Assembly (NCBI RefSeq): GCF_000374185.1
Contig: NZ_KB910518.1
Span: forward strand, 1,920,162 to 1,984,161
DNA length: 64,000 bases
From: Paenibacillus sp. HW567
GTDB lineage: Bacteria > Bacillota > Bacilli > Paenibacillales > Paenibacillaceae
Direction: 5' to 3'
Of this stretch, positions 53,310-62,687 are shown one piece after another. Both the position numbers and the translations under genes were made by a program. The notes below the pieces were generated by a model. The model was not told where the DNA came from and ran no database searches. It worked only from the letters and a program-made list of their open reading frames with translations. Numbering within the stretch: position 1 is the first letter of the stretch; each line of letters opens with the position of its first letter.

Positions 53310-54215
53310 ATGTTCAAACGCAGCTTTTCCAGAATCGTCTGTATTGCAGCTATTTCATTGGTTGCAGCAGGGGTGCTGGTCTCAGAACCAAGCGATGGCA
53401 GCGGCTCGGCAATCCAGCCGGGCACGGTCTATACACGTAACTCCGCAGGGGAGGAAGTGATCGCCTACAATGCGGGCCATACCTATGCGCTCGATAAGGA
53501 TGGCCGGGTTACTATTTCGTACAGCAACGGCAAGAGGAAGGTACAGGCGCCTCTCACCCTATACGCAAGTGGTCATGAAGAGTCAGGACTAACCGCTCAG
53601 GGAACAGGATTCTTCATCTCCACGGACAAAACAGCGATTGTCTATGGCGGTGCGAGGGGATTGCCGGTTCAGGTATTGATCTCCAATAATCAAGGGAAAT
53701 CGTGGAACACCTATCCCGTGACAAAAGAGCTTACAGGCACCACCAAAAACATTGGTTTTCTCACCAAAAATGATGGCTGGATGATGCTCAGCAAGTTTTA
53801 TGGAATGGGCAGAGAAGATCATGAAATCTACAAGACCAAGGATGGCGGCAAAACCTGGAGCGAAGTGAAGGGTAATGCCAATGAGGTGTACGCCAGAGTG
53901 CTGACCGGAGCGGGTTTTGCTAATGACAAAATCGGGTTTATGGGCTTCCGCTATGAGACCGAATTCCAACCGGCCATTTCCTGGACGCAGGACGGAGGCA
54001 AAACCTGGGCCAAGCTTCATGTGAAGCTGCCGGATAACCTCATGAACTATAGCTTGACGCCGCTGTCTCCCGTGTTCAATGGCGCAAAAGGGCAATTTCC
54101 CGTTCAATTGAGCAAGGACGGCGCAAGCAATGTTGTCGGAACCGCATATTTAACCAGCAGCGACTATGGGAAGACGTGGAAGTATCAGAAGGTAGTGACC
54201 TATAAGGAGAATTGA
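53310..54215 (+). CDS. Secreted BNR-repeat protein at the head of the second Bce operon
   Basis: 301 aa. Signal peptide (SFSRIVCIAAISLVAAGVLVSEPS), then four Asp-box/BNR-type motifs: SNNQGKSW, TKDGGKTW, TQDGGKTW and SSDYGKTW. These occur in beta-propellers of sialidase and Ycf48-like proteins. No sialidase catalytic set is evident. AGGAGGG lies upstream. Only three bases separate its stop from the response regulator start, so it is co-transcribed with the Bce two-component genes, an unusual partner that could bind a peptide or its target outside the membrane (inference). Confidence 0.82.
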   Translation: MFKRSFSRIVCIAAISLVAAGVLVSEPSDGSGSAIQPGTVYTRNSAGEEVIAYNAGHTYALDKDGRVTISYSNGKRKVQAPLTLYASGHEESGLTAQGTGFFISTDKTAIVYGGARGLPVQVLISNNQGKSWNTYPVTKELTGTTKNIGFLTKNDGWMMLSKFYGMGREDHEIYKTKDGGKTWSEVKGNANEVYARVLTGAGFANDKIGFMGFRYETEFQPAISWTQDGGKTWAKLHVKLPDNLMNYSLTPLSPVFNGAKGQFPVQLSKDGASNVVGTAYLTSSDYGKTWKYQKVVTYKEN

Positions 54216-54218
54216 AGC

Positions 54219-54923
54219 ATGTTCAAGATTATGATTGTGGAGGATGATCCTAAAATAGCGGATCTTCTGCTGTCAGGAATTCAAAAGTACGGTTATGAAG
54301 TGGTAAAAGTCAAGGATTTCCATCAGGTGCTGCAGGAATTCGAACAGGTGAAGCCGCAATTGGTCCTGCTGGACATAAATCTGCCGAGCTATGACGGGTA
54401 TTACTGGTGCCGGCAAATCCGCAGCGTCTCCACCTGCCCCGTCCTGTTCATTTCTGCCCGCGAAGGGGAAATGGATCAGATTATGGCGCTTGAGAATGGA
54501 GGCGATGACTACATCACCAAGCCGTTCCATTCGGGGGTTGTGCTGGCCAAGATTCATAGCCATCTCCGCCGTGCTTATGGGGAATATGCCGCGAGGCGCG
54601 AGGAACCGGTAATGGAACACGAAGGGCTTATTCTGTATCCCGAAAGACTGGAACTGCAGCTTGGGCAATCCACGGTGACTCTGACCAAAAAAGAAGCGGA
54701 TATTATAGAGAGCCTTATGGAGCGCTACCCCAGAGTAGCCAGCAGAGAAGCTCTGCTGGAGAAGCTGTGGGACCCGCAGGCCTTTGTAGATGAAAATACT
54801 CTCAACGTGAATATTACCCGGGTCCGAAAAAAGCTCCAGGAGCTTGGCATTGAGGAAGCTGTGCTTACGGTTAGGGGTTCGGGCTACCGGTTAAATGTCA
54901 CTTGGCAAGAGAATCGCCGATGA
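54219..54923 (+). CDS. BceR-type response regulator (second module)
   Basis: 234 aa. FKIMIVEDDPKIADLL, phospho-Asp in LVLLDINLPSYDGYYWCRQIR, Lys in ITKPFHSGV. Winged helix: LTKKEADIIESLMERYPRVASREALLEKLWDPQAFVDENTLNVNITRVRKKL. The YDGYYWCR signature marks the BceR group. It should act on TTACA-N4-TGTAA at 55917. Its stop overlaps the kinase start (ATGA). Confidence 0.92.
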   Translation: MFKIMIVEDDPKIADLLLSGIQKYGYEVVKVKDFHQVLQEFEQVKPQLVLLDINLPSYDGYYWCRQIRSVSTCPVLFISAREGEMDQIMALENGGDDYITKPFHSGVVLAKIHSHLRRAYGEYAARREEPVMEHEGLILYPERLELQLGQSTVTLTKKEADIIESLMERYPRVASREALLEKLWDPQAFVDENTLNVNITRVRKKLQELGIEEAVLTVRGSGYRLNVTWQENRR

Positions 54924-55915
54924 AGCTGTTTATCCGGGAGCATCTACTGCTGATTGCAGTTCAAATGGTTCAATTTGGCGCTATGATAACCCTCTACTGG
55001 CTTGACGGCTACCGTCATCTTTCAATTGCGCTCTATTCGGTTTGTATTGGTTTTTTCTTTCTGAGCTGTTATTTGGTCTATCAGTACCTGACCAGGCGCC
55101 GTTACTATCTGCGGCTCAGCAAGCCGCTGGAAACGCTGGATGAATCCTTTCAGAAGATTGAGAATACACCTGTGTCCAAGGCGCTTGAAGGGCTGCTGCA
55201 TTCCCACTACCGCCATTCCATGCAGCAGCTTACAGCAGTGAAAAAACAACAAGAGCAGCATCTAACCTTTATTGATCAATGGGTTCATCAGATGAAAACT
55301 CCGCTGTCGGTCATTGAGCTTACGGTCCAGAATATAGACGAGCCTGAGTTTGCAAGCATCCGCGAGGAGCTGGAGTCCATGCGCAGCGGTCTGTATACGG
55401 TGCTGTATATGGCGAGGCTGCGGGCGTTTGAAAAAGATTTTATTATCAAGCCGGTCATTCTCCCTAAGCTCATTAACGAGGTAGTCCATGACCACAAACG
55501 GCAATTCATCCGCAACCGGATCTTTCCCGAGGTAGAGGCAGTTGTTCCCGGAATCTCGGCCCAGACCGATGAAAAATGGCTGTTCTTCATGCTGTCGCAA
55601 ATTATTAATAATGCCATTAAATATTCAGCGGCCAAGCCGTCCGAGGAGAAAAAGATTACTGTCTCCTGTTATGTACGGGGCAGGGAGGCCGTTATTGAGG
55701 TTGAAGATCAGGGGATCGGAATTCAGGCATCTGATCTCAAGCGGGTATTCGACCCTTTTTTCACCGGTGCAAACGGGAGGGGACTGCGTGAGTCTACAGG
55801 CATGGGACTCTATTTGGCGAAGGAGTCTGCCGACCGCCTGGGGCACCGGATTGAGCTGGAATCTGAGATTGGCAGCGGTACAGTGGTGCGCATTATTCTT
55901 GCAGCCATTCTTTAG
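54920..55915 (+). CDS. BceS-type intramembrane-sensing histidine kinase (second module)
   Basis: 331 aa from ATG 54920. Two helices with almost no loop (HLLLIAVQMVQFGAMITLYWL and LSIALYSVCIGFFFLSCYLVY). Phospho-acceptor: IDQWVHQMKTPLSVIELTV. N-box: MLSQIINNAIKYSA. G-boxes: VEDQGIGIQASDLKRVFDPFFTG and GMGLYLAKESADRLG. The gene ends directly before the operator. Confidence 0.92.
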   Translation: MKLFIREHLLLIAVQMVQFGAMITLYWLDGYRHLSIALYSVCIGFFFLSCYLVYQYLTRRRYYLRLSKPLETLDESFQKIENTPVSKALEGLLHSHYRHSMQQLTAVKKQQEQHLTFIDQWVHQMKTPLSVIELTVQNIDEPEFASIREELESMRSGLYTVLYMARLRAFEKDFIIKPVILPKLINEVVHDHKRQFIRNRIFPEVEAVVPGISAQTDEKWLFFMLSQIINNAIKYSAAKPSEEKKITVSCYVRGREAVIEVEDQGIGIQASDLKRVFDPFFTGANGRGLRESTGMGLYLAKESADRLGHRIELESEIGSGTVVRIILAAIL

Positions 55916-55916
55916 C

Positions 55917-55930
55917 TTACATGCGTGTAA
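55917..55930. promoter_or_regulatory. BceR-type operator of the second bceAB-like pair
   Basis: TTACA-tgcg-TGTAA fits the Bce regulator consensus TnACA-N4-TGTnA exactly, and sits right after the kinase stop. A TATATT box at 55976-55981 would place it roughly 60-65 bp before transcription start, similar to the first module. Confidence 0.75.
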
Positions 55931-56027
55931 TAAAAGTGAAACCTAAATCAATAGTTAATAACCACTGCTCTCCGGTATATTAATCACAGATGAAATGCTT
56001 TTGTCAAAGAGAGGAGAGTACGGCAAG

Positions 56028-56795
56028 ATGCTGGAGATAAGACAGGTTAGTAAAATATATGAAGGGAATGTGGCCTATCGGGCTTTGACGGACATTGATT
56101 TAACCATTGAAGCAGGAGAGTTTGTGGGGGTCATGGGGCCTTCCGGGAGCGGCAAAACAACATTGTTGAATATGATTGCTACCGTCGATGGTCCAACTAC
56201 CGGAAAGATTGTGATTGACGGTAAAGACTTGGGTACGCTGAGCAACAATGAATTGGCAGTCTTCCGCCGCCGTGAGCTGGGGTTTGTCTTTCAGGACTTT
56301 AATCTGCTTAACACCTTGACTGTAGAGGAGAATATTGTGCTGCCGCTGACGCTGGACGGAACGAAGGTCAGTGAGATGAAGCAAAAGGCACAGACGATAG
56401 CAGAGAGGCTTGGAATTGCTGCGATTATGAAAAAACGTTCCTATGAAATCTCCGGGGGGCAGGCCCAACGGACGGCTATCGCCAGAGCTATGATACATTC
56501 ACCTAAGCTGCTGCTTGCGGATGAACCGACCGGCAATCTGGATTCCAAGGCGGCAAGGGATGTGATGGATCTGCTGGACTCGATCAACCGGGAGCAGCAG
56601 ACCACCATGATGCTTGTAACACATGACGCAGTGGCCGCCAGCTACTGCCATCGCGTAGTCTTTATTAAGGACGGCAGATTCTATACGGAGATTCACCGCG
56701 GTGACAACCGCCAAAGCTTTTTTCAGAAAATTATTGATACATTATCGCTGCTGGGGGGATATAGCAATGACGTTCCGTCAGTTCGCATTCCGTAA
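56028..56795 (+). CDS. BceA-type ABC transporter ATP-binding protein (second module)
   Basis: 255 aa from ATG 56028 (GAGGAGAG upstream). Walker [15 protein letters not shown]-loop FVFQDFNLLNTLTVEENIVLPLTL, signature ISGGQAQRTAIARAM, Walker B LLLADEPTGNLDSK, H-loop [21 protein letters not shown]. Overlaps the permease start by about 29 bp. Confidence 0.93.
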   Translation: MLEIRQVSKIYEGNVAYRALTDIDLTIEAGEFVGVMGPSGSGKTTLLNMIATVDGPTTGKIVIDGKDLGTLSNNELAVFRRRELGFVFQDFNLLNTLTVEENIVLPLTLDGTKVSEMKQKAQTIAERLGIAAIMKKRSYEISGGQAQRTAIARAMIHSPKLLLADEPTGNLDSKAARDVMDLLDSINREQQTTMMLVTHDAVAASYCHRVVFIKDGRFYTEIHRGDNRQSFFQKIIDTLSLLGGYSNDVPSVRIP

Positions 56796-58650
56796 TGTAT
56801 CCCGGAATAAACGTCTATATACCGCCTATTTCCTCAGCAGTATGTTTACGGTGATGGTGTTTTTCACCTTTTCCATCTTTGCCTACCATCCGGTGCTGAG
56901 CGAGAACAGCATTCATTCCAGTGCGTCTACTGCTCTTTCGGTTTCCAAATGGCTGATCTATGTATTTTCCTTCTTTTTTGTGCTGTATTCGATGAGCGCA
57001 TTTCTGCAGTCGCGGAAGAAGGAGTTCGGCCTGATGATGATGCAGGGCATGACTACACGGCAGCTTCGGCTGATGATTTTTATGGAGAATATGATGATCG
57101 GGCTTGCTGCCACGCTCAGCGGTATTGGTCTGGGCGTTATTTTCGCGAAGGGGATTCTGCTTGCAGGAGAGAATATGCTGTCGCTAAATGAGCAATTGAA
57201 ATTTTATTTCCCTTTCAAGGCGATCTGCCTTACGCTGACTGCGTTCCTGCTGCTGTTCGTCCTGATCTCAATGTTTATTTCGGTGGTGCTGCGCAGCGGA
57301 AAGCTGATTACTCTCATCCGTGCAGACCGCCAGCCCAAACGGGAGCCGAAAGCGTCACCCTTGTTGTCTTTGTTAGTTGTACTGCTGCTGGGGACCAGCT
57401 ACTTCCTGTCACTGCGGGCAAGCGGAATGGAAGTGGTGGTACTGCTGGCGCCTGTTGTTATTATGGTGACTATCGGTACGTATTTGCTGTTCACACAGCT
57501 CAGCGTGTACCTGATCCGCAAGCTGAAGGGGAAAGAACATTTTTTCTGGCATAAAACGAATATGCTGCTGTTATCCGATCTTACCTACCGGATGAAGGAC
57601 AATGCACGGTCTTTTTTCCTGGTTGCCATTATCTCAACCGTCTCCTTCAGCGCCATTGGCGCATTGTACGGATTTCAATCTATGCTGAACGGATCACTTA
57701 CGAAGGACAATCCATATCTGTTCACTTACCTGGCAAAGGATGGTGATAGCAAGGAACCGGTGCATACACAGCTTATCGACCAGCGCCTAAGCGAATCCGG
57801 GATTACGGCTAACAAAATGGAGCTGAAGCTTAACTATTACAAAGCTGCGGAAGGCGGCCAAACCCTTGTCCTTGTGAAGCAATCGGAATTCAACCATCTG
57901 GCGGAGCTGCTTGGAACTGAAACTGTTCAGCTTAAGGGCGACAACGCAGCAGCCGTTGATTTCGGACTGTCGCGGATGGGTGAGAAGATGCTGAACCAGC
58001 CTGTTCAACTGGAGTCAGGGATCGTAATCGAAGCGGACAAGGCGGTTGTATCGCCCGCAGTACGAGGCCTCAGCGGTTATTGGGTTGTCTCAGATGAGCT
58101 GCTGGCGCGGCTCGCCCAGCCGGTCCAGGAGAGCCATTATTATGCCTGGCATGGTTCAATTGGACAGCAAGGAGCAATTGCCACAGGCGCGAAGCTGACC
58201 AATATACTTCCAAATAGCGAAAACTATGAATTTTATGCACTGGAATATCAGACCTCCCGGATTAATGAAAGCTTTGGTCCTCTGATGTTCATCGGCTTTT
58301 TTATCGGAATCGTATTTTTTGTCTCCGCAGGCAGCTTTCTCTATTTCAGGCTCTACAGTGATCTGGATGAGGATAAGCAAAAGTTCAAGGCAATTTCCAA
58401 GCTGGGACTGAGCGAAAAGGAGCTGGGCAAAATATTGAACCGCCAGATCATCCTGCTCTTCTTCGCCCCTATCGTTGTTGCACTTGTGCATGGGGCCATT
58501 GCCCTGACCACACTCTCCCACATGTTCCAGTATTCACTGTTCAGAGAATCTCTGCTTGTACTTGGTTTGTTCTTCGTTATTCAGGTGGTCTACTTCTTCA
58601 TAGTACGAATGTTCTACACCAGACAGATCAAATCGGCACTGGCCGGATAA
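56767..58650 (+). CDS. BceB-type ABC transporter permease (second module)
   Basis: 627 aa from ATG 56767. It has ten hydrophobic segments and a large extracellular domain (about residues 300-500) between helices 7 and 8. The start MTFRQFAFRNVSRNKRLYTAYFLSSMFTVMVFF and the end KLGLSEKELGKILNRQIILLFFAPIVVALVHGAIAL are typical BceB. It differs clearly from the 35954 permease, so the two modules probably protect against different peptides. Confidence 0.92.
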   Translation: MTFRQFAFRNVSRNKRLYTAYFLSSMFTVMVFFTFSIFAYHPVLSENSIHSSASTALSVSKWLIYVFSFFFVLYSMSAFLQSRKKEFGLMMMQGMTTRQLRLMIFMENMMIGLAATLSGIGLGVIFAKGILLAGENMLSLNEQLKFYFPFKAICLTLTAFLLLFVLISMFISVVLRSGKLITLIRADRQPKREPKASPLLSLLVVLLLGTSYFLSLRASGMEVVVLLAPVVIMVTIGTYLLFTQLSVYLIRKLKGKEHFFWHKTNMLLLSDLTYRMKDNARSFFLVAIISTVSFSAIGALYGFQSMLNGSLTKDNPYLFTYLAKDGDSKEPVHTQLIDQRLSESGITANKMELKLNYYKAAEGGQTLVLVKQSEFNHLAELLGTETVQLKGDNAAAVDFGLSRMGEKMLNQPVQLESGIVIEADKAVVSPAVRGLSGYWVVSDELLARLAQPVQESHYYAWHGSIGQQGAIATGAKLTNILPNSENYEFYALEYQTSRINESFGPLMFIGFFIGIVFFVSAGSFLYFRLYSDLDEDKQKFKAISKLGLSEKELGKILNRQIILLFFAPIVVALVHGAIALTTLSHMFQYSLFRESLLVLGLFFVIQVVYFFIVRMFYTRQIKSALAG

Positions 58651-58675
58651 AATTCATTGAAGCGATTTACAGAGG

Positions 58676-58714
58676 AACGGTAACCAGCTTATTGAATTGG
58701 CGGTCGTTTTTTTG
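58676..58714 (+). terminator. Probable terminator of the second Bce operon
   Basis: Imperfect stem AACG-gtaa-CCA / TGG-cggt-CGTT followed by a run of seven T, shortly after the permease stop. Confidence 0.6.
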
Positions 58715-58885
58715 CGATATTAAATTTTTTTCCAGGAGGGGAAGTACGGATAGAGACAGGAACCTGCCGTTGACCGAAACTGTGTATTACATTCTGTTGG
58801 CTGTGGTTGAGCCGGCTCACTAACAAAATAACGAACTTAAGAGTATTCTTATGTGTACTTAAGAACAAAAGGAGGCCTATATAAT

Positions 58886-59896
58886 ATGAAGTCTCAACCC
58901 TCTAACCGTATTAAAATCCCGCCAGGATTCTGGACAGGAGTACGTCAATTGGGGATTGATGCTCATGATGTAGCCCGCAAAGCGCGGTTACCGCTCACGG
59001 TCATTACTGATTCGGTAGTGACCACTGCCCAATATTTCGCGATCTGGCAGGCTTATTCGGATCTCATGGGTGACACTGCCCAAGGGATCATTAAGCTTGC
59101 GACCGTCTTTGAAACAGCGCAGTATCCACCGTCTGTTTTGGCGACTTATCATGCACGCGACTACCGTGACGCTCTACACCGGATGGCCCGGTACAAACAG
59201 CTATGTCCCCCCGAAAGCTTGCGTATCACCGAGAAGGGCGAGCAATGCACAATCGAATTGAAATGGCTGGATACCGGGCAACCCGGTCCGGCGATGCTGG
59301 CTGGTATTACACTGGCATTTCTTCTCGAGCTAGGGCGCCGGGGCACAGGTCATCATATGGTAGCGCAGTTCGTCGAATTTTCGCAGCCAATGGGCGATGT
59401 ACAGATCCTTGAAGCTTACTTTGGCTGCAGTATTCGGACTGGTGCCGAATGCAATCGGTTGACGCTGCAGCGAAGTGACATGGACCGTCTTTTTATCTCA
59501 TACAATGAAGAACTGCTGGAGATCCTGACTCCTGCTTTGGACCGATCACTGGGTGAGCAACAGCGCAGCCGCTCAATTACCGAAATGATTAAATGGATCA
59601 TGAAACGCAGCCTTACAGGAGGGCGTCCCGAGATTCAGGCTGTTGCGAAGGAAATGGGTATGAGTGATCGTACCTTGCAGCGCAGGCTTACTGACGAGAA
59701 CACAAGCTTCCAGCATCTGTTAACCCAAGCTAGACATGAGCAGGCACTGGAGTACTTGGCAGACCCCTCGCTTGATATTAAAGAAGTAGCTTTCTTGATT
59801 GGATATGAAGATCAGAGCTCTTTCTACCGTGCTTTCCGCCTTTGGGAGGGGAATACTCCTGCAAATTGGCGTACTGAACATTTAGGAGCAAGCTAG
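58886..59896 (+). CDS. AraC-family regulator with Arabinose_bd-type N-terminal domain
   Basis: 336 aa from ATG 58886 with AGGAGG upstream. The N-terminal ~200 residues (PPGFWTGVRQLGIDAHDVARKARLPLTVITD, VVTTAQYFAIWQAYSDLMGD, FSQPMGDVQILEAYFGC) match the OruR/ArgR-like ligand-binding domain of AraC regulators. The C-terminal double helix-turn-helix is intact (IQAVAKEMGMSDRTLQRRLTDENTSFQHLLTQARHEQALEYLADPSLDIKEVAFLIGYEDQSSFYRAFRLWEG). It probably activates the SDR gene that follows (inference). Confidence 0.9.
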   Translation: MKSQPSNRIKIPPGFWTGVRQLGIDAHDVARKARLPLTVITDSVVTTAQYFAIWQAYSDLMGDTAQGIIKLATVFETAQYPPSVLATYHARDYRDALHRMARYKQLCPPESLRITEKGEQCTIELKWLDTGQPGPAMLAGITLAFLLELGRRGTGHHMVAQFVEFSQPMGDVQILEAYFGCSIRTGAECNRLTLQRSDMDRLFISYNEELLEILTPALDRSLGEQQRSRSITEMIKWIMKRSLTGGRPEIQAVAKEMGMSDRTLQRRLTDENTSFQHLLTQARHEQALEYLADPSLDIKEVAFLIGYEDQSSFYRAFRLWEGNTPANWRTEHLGAS

Positions 59897-60030
59897 AAAT
59901 TCCGGGTTTTACTGAGCTTTTATCATTTGGCGTGTTCTACAATAACTTTGGCGTAAAGCGCTAGTTACTGAACGATCCAGAACAGGTACTATAATCCCTA
60001 TCCGAGCATAATTACAAAGGAGAACTGTAT

Positions 60031-60825
60031 ATGGATATGGGATTAAGCAACAAAACAGCTTTGGTTACTGGATCAACGAAGGGTATAGGGAAAGCAATCG
60101 CCATTGAACTTGCCAAGGAAGGTGTTAATGTACTCATAAATGGACGGCATCATGAAGAAGTGGAACGAGTTGTAAAAGAAATTAAGTTGGATTTCCCGGG
60201 TACCTCTCCTCAAAATGCAACAGCCGATATTGTGGATATAACGCAAAGAGAAGCGTTATTTGAAAAATACCCCGATGTAGATATTTTAGTTAACAATATG
60301 GGGATCTATGAAATTATGCAATATGAGGACGTTGACGATGAAGTCTGGGAACAATACTTTCGCACTAATGTTCTTGCTGCAAATGGATTATCTAAGTTTT
60401 ATTTACCTGGAATGTTGAACAATGATTATGGCCGGATTATCTTTATTGCCAGTGAAGAAGCCGTTATGCCTTCAGGACAAATGCCTCAGTATGCAGTGAC
60501 AAAATCAATGCTGCTATCGCTGTCTAAAAGCTTGTCCAAATTGACAACAGGAACAGAAGTTACAATCAATACGATCTTGCCAGGACCGACACTCTCTGAA
60601 AATGTACAGCACATCATTGAGGGGATTTACGCTAATGACGATATATCGTTTTCCGAAAAAGAGAAAAAATTTATGACTACTAATCTGCCTCAATCTGAAA
60701 TACAGCGGTTTATCAGGCCTTTTGAAATTGGAAGACTAGCTGCATTTGTATGCAGTCCTTATGCATCCGCCTTTAAAGGTTCTCCGATCCGTATGGATGG
60801 GGGAATGGTACCGACTATTTTTTAA
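60031..60825 (+). CDS. Short-chain dehydrogenase/reductase
   Basis: 264 aa. Cofactor motif TGSTKGIG (residues 13-20), NNMG near 88-91, catalytic Ser141, Tyr154 and Lys158 (YAVTK), and the C-terminal SPYASAFKGSPIRMDGGMV. NAD(P)-dependent oxidoreductase of unknown substrate. AAAGGAG precedes ATG 60031. Lies 134 bp downstream of the AraC regulator in the same direction and ends near a convergent gene. Confidence 0.9.
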   Translation: MDMGLSNKTALVTGSTKGIGKAIAIELAKEGVNVLINGRHHEEVERVVKEIKLDFPGTSPQNATADIVDITQREALFEKYPDVDILVNNMGIYEIMQYEDVDDEVWEQYFRTNVLAANGLSKFYLPGMLNNDYGRIIFIASEEAVMPSGQMPQYAVTKSMLLSLSKSLSKLTTGTEVTINTILPGPTLSENVQHIIEGIYANDDISFSEKEKKFMTTNLPQSEIQRFIRPFEIGRLAAFVCSPYASAFKGSPIRMDGGMVPTIF

Positions 60826-60848
60826 AAGTGTTGAATGGGCCTTTAGCC

Positions 60849-61445
60849 TCAGGCACACCTACAATTACTCCCTATATTTATTAGGGCTTCTTTGAAAATT
60901 TGCTCTAACTTTTCAGTAGTTTCGCCTTGATACTGAATCTTAGTTGTATCTTTCAAAGGTACTTTTCCATAATAAACACCTTTGACAAAGTAAATATTAG
61001 AATCCGTTAAACTCTTATCCAAGAAAAGTAAGTACTCTTCATTTTCATTCATAAGTTGGTATCCTTCAATTCCATAAACGAAAGTACCTTCTTGTGTTTT
61101 GTTCATTGCTCCGTTTTCCTGAACTATAATTTCTGAACCGACTTCAATATTTTTATTGTCAGATTTAAATACTTTATTCACCTTTATAGCGGATTGAGTT
61201 CCATAGCTTAGTACTTCCCCTTTAGGGTTCTTATTAAGAATTGTTTCTACAACATGATCTTTGGTCCCCTTAATAATTAATTCTGCAGATGTATCTAACT
61301 CATTAAAATCTGCATAACTAATGACTTTTGCTGATGAATTGATGTATTGTACGCTGTCTTCGGCTTTGTTATTTGAAAGAGCCATGAAAGAAACAACTAA
61401 CAGAGCTACAGCACTAATAGATAGGATATTATACTGTCTTTTCAT
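60849..61445 (-). CDS. Exported or membrane-anchored hypothetical protein
   Basis: 198 aa. A hydrophobic N-terminal helix (ILSISAVALLVVSFMAL) is followed by a soluble domain: SADFNELDTSAELIIKGTKDHV-type start, IKVNKVFKSDNKNIEVGSEIIVQENG, then EEYLLFLDKS. The latter two resemble uncharacterised exported OB-like proteins of bacilli. AT-rich. GGAGG lies before the ATG. No function recognised. Confidence 0.75.
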   Translation of the reverse strand: MKRQYNILSISAVALLVVSFMALSNNKAEDSVQYINSSAKVISYADFNELDTSAELIIKGTKDHVVETILNKNPKGEVLSYGTQSAIKVNKVFKSDNKNIEVGSEIIVQENGAMNKTQEGTFVYGIEGYQLMNENEEYLLFLDKSLTDSNIYFVKGVYYGKVPLKDTTKIQYQGETTEKLEQIFKEALINIGSNCRCA

Positions 61446-61570
61446 AAGTGGACTACCTCCTTTAATTTTATAATGTCAGAAGATGTATCGTTAAGCGAAC
61501 GTGCAGGATAGTTTAATTAACTTCGCGAATACCTCCAATATAGAAATTTCGTGAAGCTGGGGGTAATGTT

Positions 61571-62140
61571 GTGGGAATGGATTTTACGGCCTATTTTGGC
61601 CATAGTTTTACTGAAAATGATATTCACAAACTGTGTCATGCACTGAGTTCTGAAAAGTTGGTCTATATAGATCAATTTATTAAGCATTTATATCCCTATA
61701 ATCCAAAAAATATAGGTAAACCATGGCAGGTTGTGCCGGATTCAATTGGAGGAACAATTGAGTTAAATGGTCCATGCGGCATAAACCTTACTTTCTCCGA
61801 AAAGGTTTGTTACTTCCATCACTACATTAGGTGGGATAATTTTCTATTAGATGATGACAATCAACTCTATCTTAGGAAGGTTTCGTTTGATCTAGCCAAT
61901 TATTTGTCAGCCTCATTCGCAATTTACGTACCAGATAGTGGGGCAAGAGAATCAGGAATCTTAGATTTTATATGGGATGATAGAAATGAAGACATACAAT
62001 TTATAAGGGACTGGCTCCTGCAAAGATGTGGCGAACCAAAGGAAAGAATAAAGGATATTTATCAGGAGTATGACGACTACTGTGCCTCAGAAGGATACTA
62101 CATAGATTTTTTTCAGGATATTAAGCATATTGGAGGTTGA
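61571..62140 (+). CDS. Hypothetical protein (about 189 aa)
   Basis: GTG 61571 or ATG 61577 (MDFTAYFGHSFTENDI). The sequence is acidic and aromatic-rich: WQVVPDSIGGTIELNGPCGINLTFSEKVCYFHHYIRWDNFLLDDDNQLYLRKVSFDLANYL. I do not recognise the family. AT-rich composition and position in a run of small cytoplasmic proteins resemble immunity or defence cargo, but no toxin partner is seen. Confidence 0.65.
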   Translation: MGMDFTAYFGHSFTENDIHKLCHALSSEKLVYIDQFIKHLYPYNPKNIGKPWQVVPDSIGGTIELNGPCGINLTFSEKVCYFHHYIRWDNFLLDDDNQLYLRKVSFDLANYLSASFAIYVPDSGARESGILDFIWDDRNEDIQFIRDWLLQRCGEPKERIKDIYQEYDDYCASEGYYIDFFQDIKHIGG

Positions 62141-62172
62141 CTTAAGAAGCCCCCTGAGAGGATAGGGAACTA

Positions 62173-62664
62173 ATGGATTGGTCGAAGCAAAGAGTATTGA
62201 TCAGAAGTTTTATAACTCCAGAACTAAAGCGCAGAATTGATATACATGAGACAAGGTACCATAAGGCTCATGATGGATTTGGAGAAGTTTGGATAACACT
62301 TGATGGAAAGAAAATTTTTGGAGGTGGATATTATCACTGGCATGTGAGCTCTTTGCCAGAAGATGCAGCATTACAAAATGGATATCATGAAGATTTTTAT
62401 AAAATTAATATAGAAACAGAACAAATCGAAAGAATTATGAAACTTGGACTTCATGAGACGTCACATATTACTAAAAATCTAAGAAATTATCTCAATTCAC
62501 CATTTAACGAGATAATGAAATCTAATAATCCTATTTATAAGGCATTCGGTATCATTGATAGAAGACTTGGCAGGAAAAGCTTTCAACGAATAATTTTGTC
62601 CGAAAATGAGCACCCACTAGTAAAAATATTTTATGAATTACGTAAAGAACAATTTGAAAGCTAG
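62173..62664 (+). CDS. SF0329-like hypothetical protein (163 aa)
   Basis: MDWSKQRVLIRSFITPELKRRIDIHETRYHKAHDGFGEVWITLDGKKIFGGGYYHW resembles the uncharacterised SF0329 family. The second half is helical with a conserved GRKSFQRIIL segment. No catalytic motif and no signal peptide. It lies 32 bp after the previous gene and 23 bp before the next, so the three form a probable operon. Confidence 0.7.
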   Translation: MDWSKQRVLIRSFITPELKRRIDIHETRYHKAHDGFGEVWITLDGKKIFGGGYYHWHVSSLPEDAALQNGYHEDFYKINIETEQIERIMKLGLHETSHITKNLRNYLNSPFNEIMKSNNPIYKAFGIIDRRLGRKSFQRIILSENEHPLVKIFYELRKEQFES

Positions 62665-62687
62665 TTCGACAGGGGAGTGGAAAACGA

